Assembly: GCA_030695205.1 (NCBI GenBank) | Contig: JAUYTN010000018.1 | Span: 103,589 to 167,588 of the forward strand | Direction: 5' to 3' | From: Burkholderiaceae bacterium | GTDB lineage: Bacteria; Pseudomonadota; Gammaproteobacteria; Burkholderiales; Burkholderiaceae_C | Length of the DNA stretch: 64,000 nt | Shown: positions 1 through 7,147 of the stretch, one piece after another | Numbering within the stretch: position 1 is the first letter of the stretch | Layout: the number at the start of each line of letters is the position of its first letter | Notes under the pieces: generated by a model | Databases searched by the model: none | What the model was told of the DNA's origin: nothing | Seen by the model: only the letters and a program-made list of their open reading frames with translations | Position numbers and translations under genes: made by a program

Positions 1-2671
1 CGCGGCACAGGTCTATGGCGGCGGCGTGCAGGTAGCGGCGCCAGCCCAGGTCGGCCCGCCCTGGCACCAGGCTGGCCACGGCACCCATCAGCGGGCCAGC
101 GGCATACGCGGCCCAGACCACCGCCAGGGCCAGCCAGGGGGGAAAGCCCACCCCCAGACCGGACGACACGAGCAACCACACCGAGGCAGGCGCCACCAGC
201 GAGCGGCGCAGGTTGTCCCACATTTTCCAGCGACTGATCGCGGCCATGGGCCAGGGGCCGGGCCGCCACAAAAGCGGCAGAAGCTGCCAGTCGCCACGCG
301 TCCAGCGGTGCAGGCGCGAGTGGGCCACGTCGGCCAGGCCTGGCTCGGACTCGACCAGCACCACATCACTCACGGCCGCACAACGCACCAGCGCGCCTTC
401 GAGCAGGTCGTGGCTGAGCACCTGCTCGGGCGGCAATCGGCCATCGAGCACGGTGTGCACCACCTGTACATGGAGCAGGCCCTTGCCCGAGAAGCTGCCT
501 TCGCCAAACAGGTCCTGGTACACATCGGATGCCATGGCGCTGTAGGGGTCCATGCCCTGCTGCCCTGCTGCCAACCAGTGGTAGGGCGTGTCCGTGTCCG
601 GGTGGGCGCCGCCGTCCGTGAGGGGCGCCGTGATGCGGGGCTGAAGAATGCCGTAGCCCGAGACCACACACCGGCCCGTGGCGTCCAGCACCGGGTGGTT
701 TTGCGGGTGGGCAGCGACCGCCACCAGGGCCCGCAACTGGCCCGGTGGCAACCGGGTGTCGCTGTCAAGCGTCAGCAGGTGGCGGGTTCCAGGGGCCAGC
801 CGGGACGACTCGCCCAGGTCCAGGAACGGGCCGGGCACGCCAGTGGTCAGGGTGGCGACCAGTTGCTCCAGCTTGCCCCGCTTGCGCTCCCACCCGATCC
901 AGGCCTGCTGCGTGAGGCTGTGCGTGCGCAGACGGTGCAGCAGCACAAAGCGGGGTGGGTCGCCCACAGCGGTCGGGTAGGTGCGGTTGAGGGTCTCGAT
1001 GCCGGACTGCGCGGTGGCCAGGCGCTCGGCATCGCCACTGGCGGTGGCCTGCGGGGCATCGGGCCAGTCGGTCAGCAGTGCAAACTGGGCGTGCACTTCG
1101 TTGCTGGCCAGGTGGTGCAGCAGCAGGCCGTGCAGCAGTTGGTGGGTGGTGGCGTCGTCGCTCAGCATGGCAGGTACCACCACCAGCACCCGCTCGGTGG
1201 CGGGAATGCCCTCTTCCAATGAGTACCTGGGCAGGTGAACGGGCCTGAACGACTCACTGATCAGGCGGTTGAGCAAAGCCACCACCGCTTCGGACACAGG
1301 CAAGCTCAGGGCGACGGCGGCCAGGGCACTGGCCACCAGAAGCAGGCCCCCCGCACCAGGTGCCAGGCCAACGCGGTGCTGGCCAAACAGAATCGCCACC
1401 GTGGCCGCGGTGGCCAGCCACACCGTCAGCAGGTAGGCGGTTGTTCGCCACCGCTCCCAGGCATTGCGCCACCAGCTGGCCAACCTGCGGTGGATGCCCA
1501 GTTGCGCTTCAAAAGTGGCGCGCCCCGGCCCACTGAGCCAGTGGAACGCCAGCGCTGACTTGCCCGATGCCCGGGCCATGTGCGCCAGCAGCTGTCGCGC
1601 CACCGCCGCCTCGCCGTGCTGGCACTGGTGAGACAGCCGCTCGATGGCGTGCAAGGTCAGGTCGCGGGTGCCGGCGTCTTCCGCCACAAACACCGGCGAG
1701 GCGAGCATGACCTGCACCACCAGGCTGGTGCGGGCCACGGTGTCTGGCCAGTCCAACGTGCCCATCATTCGCAACGCATTGACGGCATTGCCCACGCTGA
1801 GGTTGTCGGCCACCTCGTCGGCTCTGAGCTGGGCCTGGGCTGCCTGCACATCGGGCATGACCTGGCGGAGCCAATCGCGCAGGCTGGCCCAGTGGGGGGT
1901 GTCCGGATCTGGTCGGCGCCCTTGCTGGGTGTGTGCCAACTGGGCCAGAAACACCTGCCCCACGCCACGCACCTTCAGCGCCGCCAGCAGGTCCTGCAGT
2001 TGGGGCAGAGTCAGCGCATCCATGCGGTCAGCGCACAGGTTGGCCAATTCGCGGGCGGCTTTGAACGTCGCCACGCGATCGGCCAGCCTGCGCAGGTTTT
2101 CGATCAGCACCACGCGAAACGTGGTGGGCAGTGCCCACAGTTCACCCTGGGTCAGTTCGCGGCGTTCCTGGTAGGCACGCAGAAAGTGGACCAACCTGTC
2201 GCTCTCGAACACGCTGTCGGTGTGGGCCACAAAAGCCCATGCCACCCCGTACACGCGGGGCAACCCGACCAAGGGCTCGTCCTGCAGCACGGGCAGGGAT
2301 TTGAAGTAGCGGTAGGGCAGGCCATCCTGGATGTCACGCAGCTGCGACTCGATCAGGTAAAAGTTGTCCACCAGCCATTGCGCCGCCGAGCTTGAGTCGT
2401 GGCCAACCTGGGCCTGCTCCGCCAGGTACCGGTGCGCAGCACGCAGGCTGAGGATGTTGTCCAGCAGGCGGGGGTAGAACGTGGGCTGGCCCAGACCCGC
2501 CTTGACCGCGCGGTGGGTGTCGCCCAGGCTGCGGCCATGTTGCGCGAAGCGCTCGTGGCCAAACATCTCGGCGCGTATCGGGGGCAGCGCAGAACCCATG
2601 CCGGGATCCAGCAAGTGGGCAAGCGGCGGTGGAACCCAGGCCCAGAGTCCCAGCGGTGAGGAGCGCCCCAT
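1..2671 (-). CDS. ndvB: Cyclic beta-1,2-glucan synthase, NdvB/ChvB family (5' part, runs off left edge)
   Basis: This inner-membrane glycosyltransferase polymerises UDP-glucose into osmoregulated periplasmic cyclic glucan. About 890 codons are visible. The N-terminal half is soluble and alpha-helical. Two hydrophobic segments follow around residues 400-460. The GT84 catalytic block comes next: LLTLDSDTRLP near residue 635 (metal-binding DxD-type), then DVYQDLFGEGSFSGKG, then SHDLLEG, then RWTRGDWQLLP near residue 790 (the RW of the processive transferase signature). More membrane helices begin after it. The C-terminal GH94 phosphorylase-like domain expected in this roughly 2800-residue family would lie outside the window. 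The ATG at 2671 is the first start after an in-frame TAA at 2675-2677. It has no strong ribosome site, so a later ATG (about codon 26) is possible. The family call is firm from the motifs; the exact start is not. Confidence 0.88.
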   Translation of the reverse strand, partial: MGRSSPLGLWAWVPPPLAHLLDPGMGSALPPIRAEMFGHERFAQHGRSLGDTHRAVKAGLGQPTFYPRLLDNILSLRAAHRYLAEQAQVGHDSSSAAQWLVDNFYLIESQLRDIQDGLPYRYFKSLPVLQDEPLVGLPRVYGVAWAFVAHTDSVFESDRLVHFLRAYQERRELTQGELWALPTTFRVVLIENLRRLADRVATFKAARELANLCADRMDALTLPQLQDLLAALKVRGVGQVFLAQLAHTQQGRRPDPDTPHWASLRDWLRQVMPDVQAAQAQLRADEVADNLSVGNAVNALRMMGTLDWPDTVARTSLVVQVMLASPVFVAEDAGTRDLTLHAIERLSHQCQHGEAAVARQLLAHMARASGKSALAFHWLSGPGRATFEAQLGIHRRLASWWRNAWERWRTTAYLLTVWLATAATVAILFGQHRVGLAPGAGGLLLVASALAAVALSLPVSEAVVALLNRLISESFRPVHLPRYSLEEGIPATERVLVVVPAMLSDDATTHQLLHGLLLHHLASNEVHAQFALLTDWPDAPQATASGDAERLATAQSGIETLNRTYPTAVGDPPRFVLLHRLRTHSLTQQAWIGWERKRGKLEQLVATLTTGVPGPFLDLGESSRLAPGTRHLLTLDSDTRLPPGQLRALVAVAAHPQNHPVLDATGRCVVSGYGILQPRITAPLTDGGAHPDTDTPYHWLAAGQQGMDPYSAMASDVYQDLFGEGSFSGKGLLHVQVVHTVLDGRLPPEQVLSHDLLEGALVRCAAVSDVVLVESEPGLADVAHSRLHRWTRGDWQLLPLLWRPGPWPMAAISRWKMWDNLRRSLVAPASVWLLVSSGLGVGFPPWLALAVVWAAYAAGPLMGAVASLVPGRADLGWRRYLHAAAIDLCR

Positions 2672-2674
2672 CCG

Positions 2675-2917
2675 TTACAGCACCCAATGACCAACGATGG
2701 CCAGCGCCAGCACAACGAGCGCAGAAGTCATGAAACGTGCCGACACCAGGCCATGCAGGGTATCGGCTCCTCCCCTGAGAAAGTGCAACCGCCCCCGCAG
2801 CGTTTGGCAATCGGCGAAATGGTGGCCCAGTTCGGACTGCTCCAGACCTGACGCATCGGCGCCGGAGCCGTCACAGGAGGTTGGCCAGCAGGGTGGCAGG
2901 GGGCTTTTGTCGGGCAT
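2675..2917 (-). CDS. Small hypothetical protein with one C-terminal membrane helix
   Basis: I do not recognise this 80-residue ORF. Its C-terminus (MTSALVVLALAIVGHWVL) is a clear single hydrophobic helix, which would make it tail-anchored. A GGAAAAG sequence lies about five bases before the ATG, a plausible ribosome site. The stop codon is three bases before the ndvB ATG and in the same frame, so the two would be co-transcribed and possibly translationally coupled. The soluble part carries no motif I can name. It may be a small membrane partner of the glucan synthase or a chance ORF; the position and the ribosome site are the only support. Confidence 0.4.
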   Translation of the reverse strand: MPDKSPLPPCWPTSCDGSGADASGLEQSELGHHFADCQTLRGRLHFLRGGADTLHGLVSARFMTSALVVLALAIVGHWVL

Positions 2918-3259
2918 GCAAACTTTTCCAGTGGACTCACCGTGGGTCACGGCGGCTGGCCTTGGTTGTATGCCTGCGGAAGGTGTGGGTCTGTGCGCCG
3001 CCGAACACACGCGCCGCTGCTGCGGGAGCGCGATGCTGGCTGGCACACAGCGACAGCCATTCACCAGTCAGGCGGCAGTTACCATAGCTACACTCCTATA
3101 TACAGCAAGCGGTGAATGGCATTTTTGTCGATTTTCTTTATTTGCGGTGTGTACGCTAGCGCACAGTCGCAAGGGGCCCACTCACCCTACAGTCGGCAGT
3201 GTCATCCACACAACCTCGACCGCCCGGCGACCGCCCACTCCCTTGCAAAGCACCCCCGC
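2918..3259. other. Intergenic region between divergent genes
   Basis: No convincing gene is seen here. The region separates the leftward ndvB group from the rightward Crp/Fnr genes and must hold promoters for both. It contains one copy of the dispersed ATAGC...AAGCG repeat at 3083-3136. The sequence around 3120-3180 is relatively T-rich and is a likely promoter area for the Crp/Fnr gene, but I could not fix a good -35/-10 pair. Confidence 0.5.
3083..3136 (+). repeat. Dispersed ATAGC...AAGCG repeat, copy A
   Basis: The copy begins ATAGCTACACT, continues with ACAGCAAGCGGTGAATGGC, and ends in a T-rich run. It shares its order of blocks (ATAGC, about 20 variable bases, CAAGCGGT, A-rich, GGC, T-run) with copies at 39055, 47128 and 55705. 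It lies upstream of the first Crp/Fnr gene. Confidence 0.55.
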
Positions 3260-3979
3260 ATGAAGCTGCCCTCCAACCCGCTGACCAACGACCTGTTGGC
3301 CGCCTTGCCCGATCCCGAGTGGCAGCGCTGGCTCCCCCAACTTGAACTGGTGGAGCTGAAGCTGGGTCAGGTGCTGTACGAATCGGGCGGGGTCATGTAC
3401 CACGTGTTTTTTCCGACCAATGCCATCGTGTCGCTCCTCTACGTGATGGAGGACGGTGCATCGGCCGAAATTGCCGTGGTCGGCCACGAGGGGGTGGTGG
3501 GCATTTCCATTTTTATGGGGGGAGGGTCCACCCCCAGCCGGGCCGTGGTGCAAAGCGCGGGCTGGGCGTTCAGGCTGCGCGCCACGGTCATCAAAGAAGA
3601 GTTTCACCATTCCAGCCAGGTCATGCACCTGTTGCTGCGCTACACCCAGGCCCTGATCACCCAAATGGCGCAAACCGCCGTGTGCAACCGCCACCACAGC
3701 CTGGACCAGCAACTGTGCCGCTGGCTGCTGCTGAGCCTGGACCGCCTGACGGGTCACGACCTGGTCATGACGCAGGAGCTGATCGCCAACATGTTGGGCG
3801 TGCGCCGCGAAGGCGTGACCGAGAGTGCACTCAAGCTGCAAAAGGCGGGGCTGATCAGCTACGCGCGCGGCCACATCAAGGTGCTGGACCGCGCCGGTCT
3901 GGAAAGCCGCACCTGCGAGTGCTACGACGTGGTCAAAAAAGAGTACGACCGCTTGCTGCCCTGCAAACTGGCCACCTGA
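3260..3979 (+). CDS. Crp/Fnr family transcriptional regulator (first of a tandem pair)
   Basis: This 239-residue cytoplasmic DNA-binding regulator has a beta-roll effector domain at about residues 20-120 (LGQVLYESGG, VMYHVFFPTNAIVSLL, EIAVVGHEGVVG). A winged helix follows at about 150-215 (LVMTQELIANMLGVRREGVTE as the recognition helix, then LQKAGLISYARGHIKVLD). The N-terminal cysteine cluster of FNR iron-sulfur proteins is absent. The key arginine and glutamate contacts of Crp for cAMP are not obvious, so the signal is unknown. The ATG at 3260 was preferred to an upstream in-frame start because the family homology begins there. It is followed after 94 bases by a paralogue of similar length. 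Regulators of this non-Fe-S subgroup often control stress or c-di-GMP-linked genes; here that is inference. Confidence 0.85.
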   Translation: MKLPSNPLTNDLLAALPDPEWQRWLPQLELVELKLGQVLYESGGVMYHVFFPTNAIVSLLYVMEDGASAEIAVVGHEGVVGISIFMGGGSTPSRAVVQSAGWAFRLRATVIKEEFHHSSQVMHLLLRYTQALITQMAQTAVCNRHHSLDQQLCRWLLLSLDRLTGHDLVMTQELIANMLGVRREGVTESALKLQKAGLISYARGHIKVLDRAGLESRTCECYDVVKKEYDRLLPCKLAT

Positions 3980-4073
3980 CAACGGGTGCAGGGGCTGGCC
4001 ATGCGTGCGCTGGCCCACAGTCGGCGCCCGCCACCAGCGGCACACTGGGTCACCCCATTGATCAAAGTGCTGC

Positions 4074-4787
4074 ATGACCCCACCATCCGTTTCCTTTCTG
4101 GATTGCCTGCCGCACACGCCGCGCGTGCAACTGACCCGCCAGTGCGAAGCCGTGGAGCTGAACCTGGCAGAGGTGCTGAGTGAGTCTGGCACGCCACTGA
4201 GCCACGTGTACTTTCCCGTGGATGCGTTTTTGTCGCTGGTGGTGAAAGTGGATGCCCACCCCGCACTGGAGGTGGGCATGGTGGGGCGCGAAGGCATGCT
4301 GGGCAGCGAAATTGCCTTGGGCAAGGTCAGCACGCCGTTTCGAACCCTGGTCCAGGGTGCAGGTGCCTGTTTGCGCATGCAGGCCAACGACTTTCGCACC
4401 CAGCTGGACCACAGCCCTGACCTGCAAACCGTGTGCCACAGCTACCTGCTGGTGCGGCTGCACCAGGTGGCACGCGCTGCGGCGTGCGAACGGTTTCACC
4501 CCATCGGACCCCGCCTGGCGCGGTGGCTGCTCATGAGCCAGGACCGAGCCCACAGCACCACGTTCCACATGACGCACGAGTTCATCGCGCTCATGCTGGG
4601 TGTCAGACGGGTGGGCGTGACAGTGGCCGCCGGGGCTTTGCAACGCAGCGGCGTCATCGAGTACCACCGTGGCCAGCTGACGGTGCTTGACCGCACGGCC
4701 CTGGCCGCGCAGGCGTGCAGCTGCTACGAGGCGGACAAGGCCAGCCACCTCAACCTGATGGGCCCGAGCCACCCCGAACCGGCCTGA
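4074..4787 (+). CDS. Crp/Fnr family transcriptional regulator (second of a tandem pair)
   Basis: This 237-residue protein is built like its upstream neighbour: a beta-roll domain (LAEVLSESGTPLSHVYFPVD, EVGMVGREGMLGSEIALG) and a winged helix-turn-helix (FHMTHEFIALMLGVRRVGVT, LQRSGVIEYHRGQLTVLDRTAL). The two proteins align along their whole length and share the pattern Cys-x-Cys-Tyr or Cys-Ser-Cys-Tyr near the C-terminus, so a local duplication followed by divergence is likely. No FNR-type cysteine cluster is present. The next gene, a diguanylate cyclase, starts 58 bases downstream on the same strand, so the three genes may form one transcription unit. The ribosome site before the ATG at 4074 is weak. 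Confidence 0.82.
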   Translation: MTPPSVSFLDCLPHTPRVQLTRQCEAVELNLAEVLSESGTPLSHVYFPVDAFLSLVVKVDAHPALEVGMVGREGMLGSEIALGKVSTPFRTLVQGAGACLRMQANDFRTQLDHSPDLQTVCHSYLLVRLHQVARAAACERFHPIGPRLARWLLMSQDRAHSTTFHMTHEFIALMLGVRRVGVTVAAGALQRSGVIEYHRGQLTVLDRTALAAQACSCYEADKASHLNLMGPSHPEPA

Positions 4788-4845
4788 ACCGGACGGCACA
4801 CCGGCAGGTCGAGACTTTTTCCCACATCAGACAAAGGACCACCCC

Positions 4846-5604
4846 ATGGGCTTGGGTACCAACCAGTTGTTCAGCGCCAGCCACCCCGTACACCCCACCC
4901 AGGGCCGGACGGCACCTGACGCTCTGGCCCAGGCACTGGCCGACTTGCGCCAGCAGCACCTGGCGTTGCGCTCGGAGCTCGACCGGGCACAGGCGGAACT
5001 GGCCCATCTGCGCACCGAGCTGTCTGGCACCCAGGCGGACGAACGCATGGCCAGGCACCAGTCCCGCCACGATGGCCTGACAGGGCTGCCCAACCGCCGC
5101 CTGTTCATGGAGGCCATGCACCATGCCATGGACCCACAGACCCCCAACCGCACCATCACCCAAGTGATGTACCTGGACATCGACGGGTTCAAGGCCATCA
5201 ACGACCAGTACGGCCACCAGGTGGGGGACGCCGTGCTGCAGACCGTGGGGGCTAGGCTGGCCAAGTCGGTTCGCATAGGTGACGTGGTGGCCCGCCTGGG
5301 AGGGGATGAATTTGCCTGTCTGGTGCAAGGCGCACTCTCCCAACCGCAACTCATGGCCCTGGCGCACCAACTTCAGCAGTCCATTGCAGCCCCCATGAAA
5401 CTGGGCACGCTGACCCTGCACATTCAAGTCAGCATCGGCCTGGCTTGCGCACCCAACACCAGCATGACGAAAGAAACCCTGCTGGCACATGCCGACGCCG
5501 CGATGTACCACGCCAAGCGACACAGGGAGCAAGTGGCCCTGGCCCCCGATGGGCCAGCACCCACTGACCCCGCAGGCCTCAGCGCGACGACCGGGCGCGG
5601 GTGA
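4846..5604 (+). CDS. Diguanylate cyclase (GGDEF protein)
   Basis: This enzyme makes c-di-GMP from two GTP. The protein has 252 residues. Residues about 25-70 are rich in Ala, Leu, Glu and Arg with heptad spacing (LADLRQQHLALRSELDRAQA), which suggests a dimerising coiled coil. The GGDEF domain runs from DGLTGLPNRR (about residue 77) to the end. The active-site loop is ARLGGDEF. An RxxD (RIGD) lies exactly five residues before GGDEF, so the inhibitory product-binding site is intact. There is no sensor or membrane domain, so input may come through the coiled coil or at expression level. AAAGGA lies nine bases before the ATG. The 3' end overlaps the convergent gene by 26 bases. Confidence 0.9.
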   Translation: MGLGTNQLFSASHPVHPTQGRTAPDALAQALADLRQQHLALRSELDRAQAELAHLRTELSGTQADERMARHQSRHDGLTGLPNRRLFMEAMHHAMDPQTPNRTITQVMYLDIDGFKAINDQYGHQVGDAVLQTVGARLAKSVRIGDVVARLGGDEFACLVQGALSQPQLMALAHQLQQSIAAPMKLGTLTLHIQVSIGLACAPNTSMTKETLLAHADAAMYHAKRHREQVALAPDGPAPTDPAGLSATTGRG

Positions 5605-5959
5605 CCGCCACCCACGCAGCCACCAGCAACGCACCCACCCCCGCCGCCAACAGCACAGCGGTGGCGGGCTCCTTGCGGATGTAGCCGACCGTGCTGTCAG
5701 CCGCGTGGTGGGCATGGTCGCTCAGGTACCGCGACCCGGACGCCACCGACTTGGCCCCCTGGTGCGACAGGGAACCCAACTGGTCGGCCATGCGGTTGAG
5801 CTTGGGGCCTACGTCATGAATCAGGGTCAGCAGCGTCGAAGCGGCCTCGGCCTGCGTGTGCTGGGCAAAGGCCTGAGCCGATGCCTGGGCATGCTCTGCC
5901 GCCTGGGTGATGCCGTCAATGAGGCCGGTGGACTGGTTAGAGGATGAAAACTGTGTCAT
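5579..5959 (-). CDS. DUF883/ElaB-YqjD-like membrane-anchored protein
   Basis: The protein has 126 residues. Residues 1-95 are helical and polar. The C-terminus has the sequence YIRKEPATAVLLAAGVGALLVAAWV, a basic and proline-containing lead followed by one membrane helix. That arrangement is typical of the ElaB/YqjD/DUF883 group of inner-membrane proteins, some of which bind ribosomes in stationary phase. The assignment rests on this C-terminal pattern and on size; overall similarity is modest. It is convergent with the diguanylate cyclase and their 3' ends overlap at 5579-5604. Its start faces a lipoprotein gene reading the other way. Confidence 0.6.
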   Translation of the reverse strand: MTQFSSSNQSTGLIDGITQAAEHAQASAQAFAQHTQAEAASTLLTLIHDVGPKLNRMADQLGSLSHQGAKSVASGSRYLSDHAHHAADSTVGYIRKEPATAVLLAAGVGALLVAAWVAVTRARSSR

Positions 5960-6132
5960 GGAGGGTTACCTGGTTAAACCGCACAGCATGGGGGCGCCGC
6001 CACCGGGCGTCTGTCTGTTGGCGCACCCAGCGCATCCGTGCTCTGGCGCACAGACGATGTGCACCTCGGCGGGTTAACTTGTTCTGCCAGATGCCAACAC
6101 CGTGTATCGAACAACCCCTCGGAAAGACCACC

Positions 6133-6363
6133 ATGACTTCACGTTTTCACCGGTATTCACCCGCCGTTGCCATTGCGCTTGCAGCTGCTGTTTTGTTGGC
6201 AACAGGCTGCGCCGGCATGAGTGAGCGCGACAAATCCATTGCTGTGGGCGCTGGCGCGGGCGCCGTGGGCGGTGCCGTCCTGACCGGCGGCAGCACCCTG
6301 GGTACCCTGGGTGGTGCCGCAGTGGGCGGCATCATTGGCAACGAAGTGGACAAGAAACGCTGA
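6133..6363 (+). CDS. Small glycine-zipper lipoprotein (OsmB-like)
   Basis: This 76-residue envelope protein has a signal peptide at residues 1-25 ending in the lipobox LLATGC, so it should be lipidated at that cysteine. The mature part is almost entirely a glycine zipper (VGAGAGAVGGAVLTGG, LGGAAVGGIIGNEVDKK), as in OsmB and other 17-kDa-antigen-like proteins that insert in or stick to the outer membrane. GGAAAG lies six bases before the ATG, which is why this start was chosen over an upstream in-frame one. It probably belongs to the envelope or osmotic stress response, by family analogy only. Confidence 0.82.
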   Translation: MTSRFHRYSPAVAIALAAAVLLATGCAGMSERDKSIAVGAGAGAVGGAVLTGGSTLGTLGGAAVGGIIGNEVDKKR

Positions 6364-6464
6364 CAACGGCAGGCCCATGACCGCTGGCCTGTTGGCGCAC
6401 TGGTTGGCAACCACCCAACGGGATGCAGGCACAGGCTGAAACCGTCAGCCTGAGGCCAGCACCG

Positions 6465-7067
6465 TCACGCGCACCAAACCAGCAGCAGGTTGTTGGCGGG
6501 CATCTCAACGCGCTGACTCAGCTGCAGCCCCGCCTGGGCAGCCACTGCCTCCACGTCTTCGCGCCGCCGTATGCCCCACTCAGGGTTCTCTTGGCGCAAG
6601 GCGGCGTCAAAGGCGAGATTCCCTGAGGATGTGGGCACATCGGCTTCCAGATAAGGGCCGTAGGTCACGAGCCGACCACCACCACGCAGGTGCCGGGCGC
6701 TGCCCGCCATGAGCGCCGCGCATGCAGGCCAAGGCGCGACATGGACCATGTTGGCGCAGTAGATCAGGTCAAACCGGCAATCGACTGGCAGCCAATCAGC
6801 TGCCATGGCGTCCAGCAGCACCGGTGGGCGAATATTGGTCAGATGCGCTTGCGCGGTGTGTGCTGCGATGGAGTGCAGCGCATCGCGGCGGGCATCACTG
6901 GGTTGCCACGTCCAGCCGGGCAGACCGGCCGCGAACCACGCCACATGCTGGCCGGTGCCCGATGCGATTTCCAGAGCCGCCCCTTCGGGTGGCAGCAAGG
7001 CGTGAAGGGCAGACAGGATGGCGGCCTTGTTGCGCTCTGCCGCCGGGCTGAAAGCGGGTGGGTTCAT
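6465..7067 (-). CDS. DUF938 family SAM-dependent methyltransferase-like protein
   Basis: This cytoplasmic protein of 200 residues has a Rossmann-fold methyltransferase core. The SAM-binding glycine loop is ALEIASGTGQHVAWFA at about residues 30-45, motif II is DLIYCANMVHVAPW, and a later strand is GGRLVTYGPY. The opening FSPAAERNKAAIL and the FDAALRQENPEWGIR stretch are typical of the DUF938 family, whose substrate is unknown. The ATG at 7067 was taken as start because the family begins with a short Met-Asn-Pro-Pro lead; an ATG 33 bases upstream is possible. The gene stands alone between a rightward lipoprotein gene and a leftward GGDEF-EAL gene. Confidence 0.82.
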   Translation of the reverse strand: MNPPAFSPAAERNKAAILSALHALLPPEGAALEIASGTGQHVAWFAAGLPGWTWQPSDARRDALHSIAAHTAQAHLTNIRPPVLLDAMAADWLPVDCRFDLIYCANMVHVAPWPACAALMAGSARHLRGGGRLVTYGPYLEADVPTSSGNLAFDAALRQENPEWGIRRREDVEAVAAQAGLQLSQRVEMPANNLLLVWCA

Positions 7068-7147
7068 GGAGGGTTCGGAGTCCTGCAGAGATGGCAACAA
7101 ATCGCGCAGCGTGGTCGCGCTTTTTTGTGCAGCTTAAAGACAAAAAC

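Noticed and set aside
26..1222. 398-codon plus-strand ORF at the left edge
   Set aside because: It is antisense to ndvB, whose motifs are certain; the composition (many Gln, His, Arg and Gly) is that of an antisense frame in GC-rich DNA.
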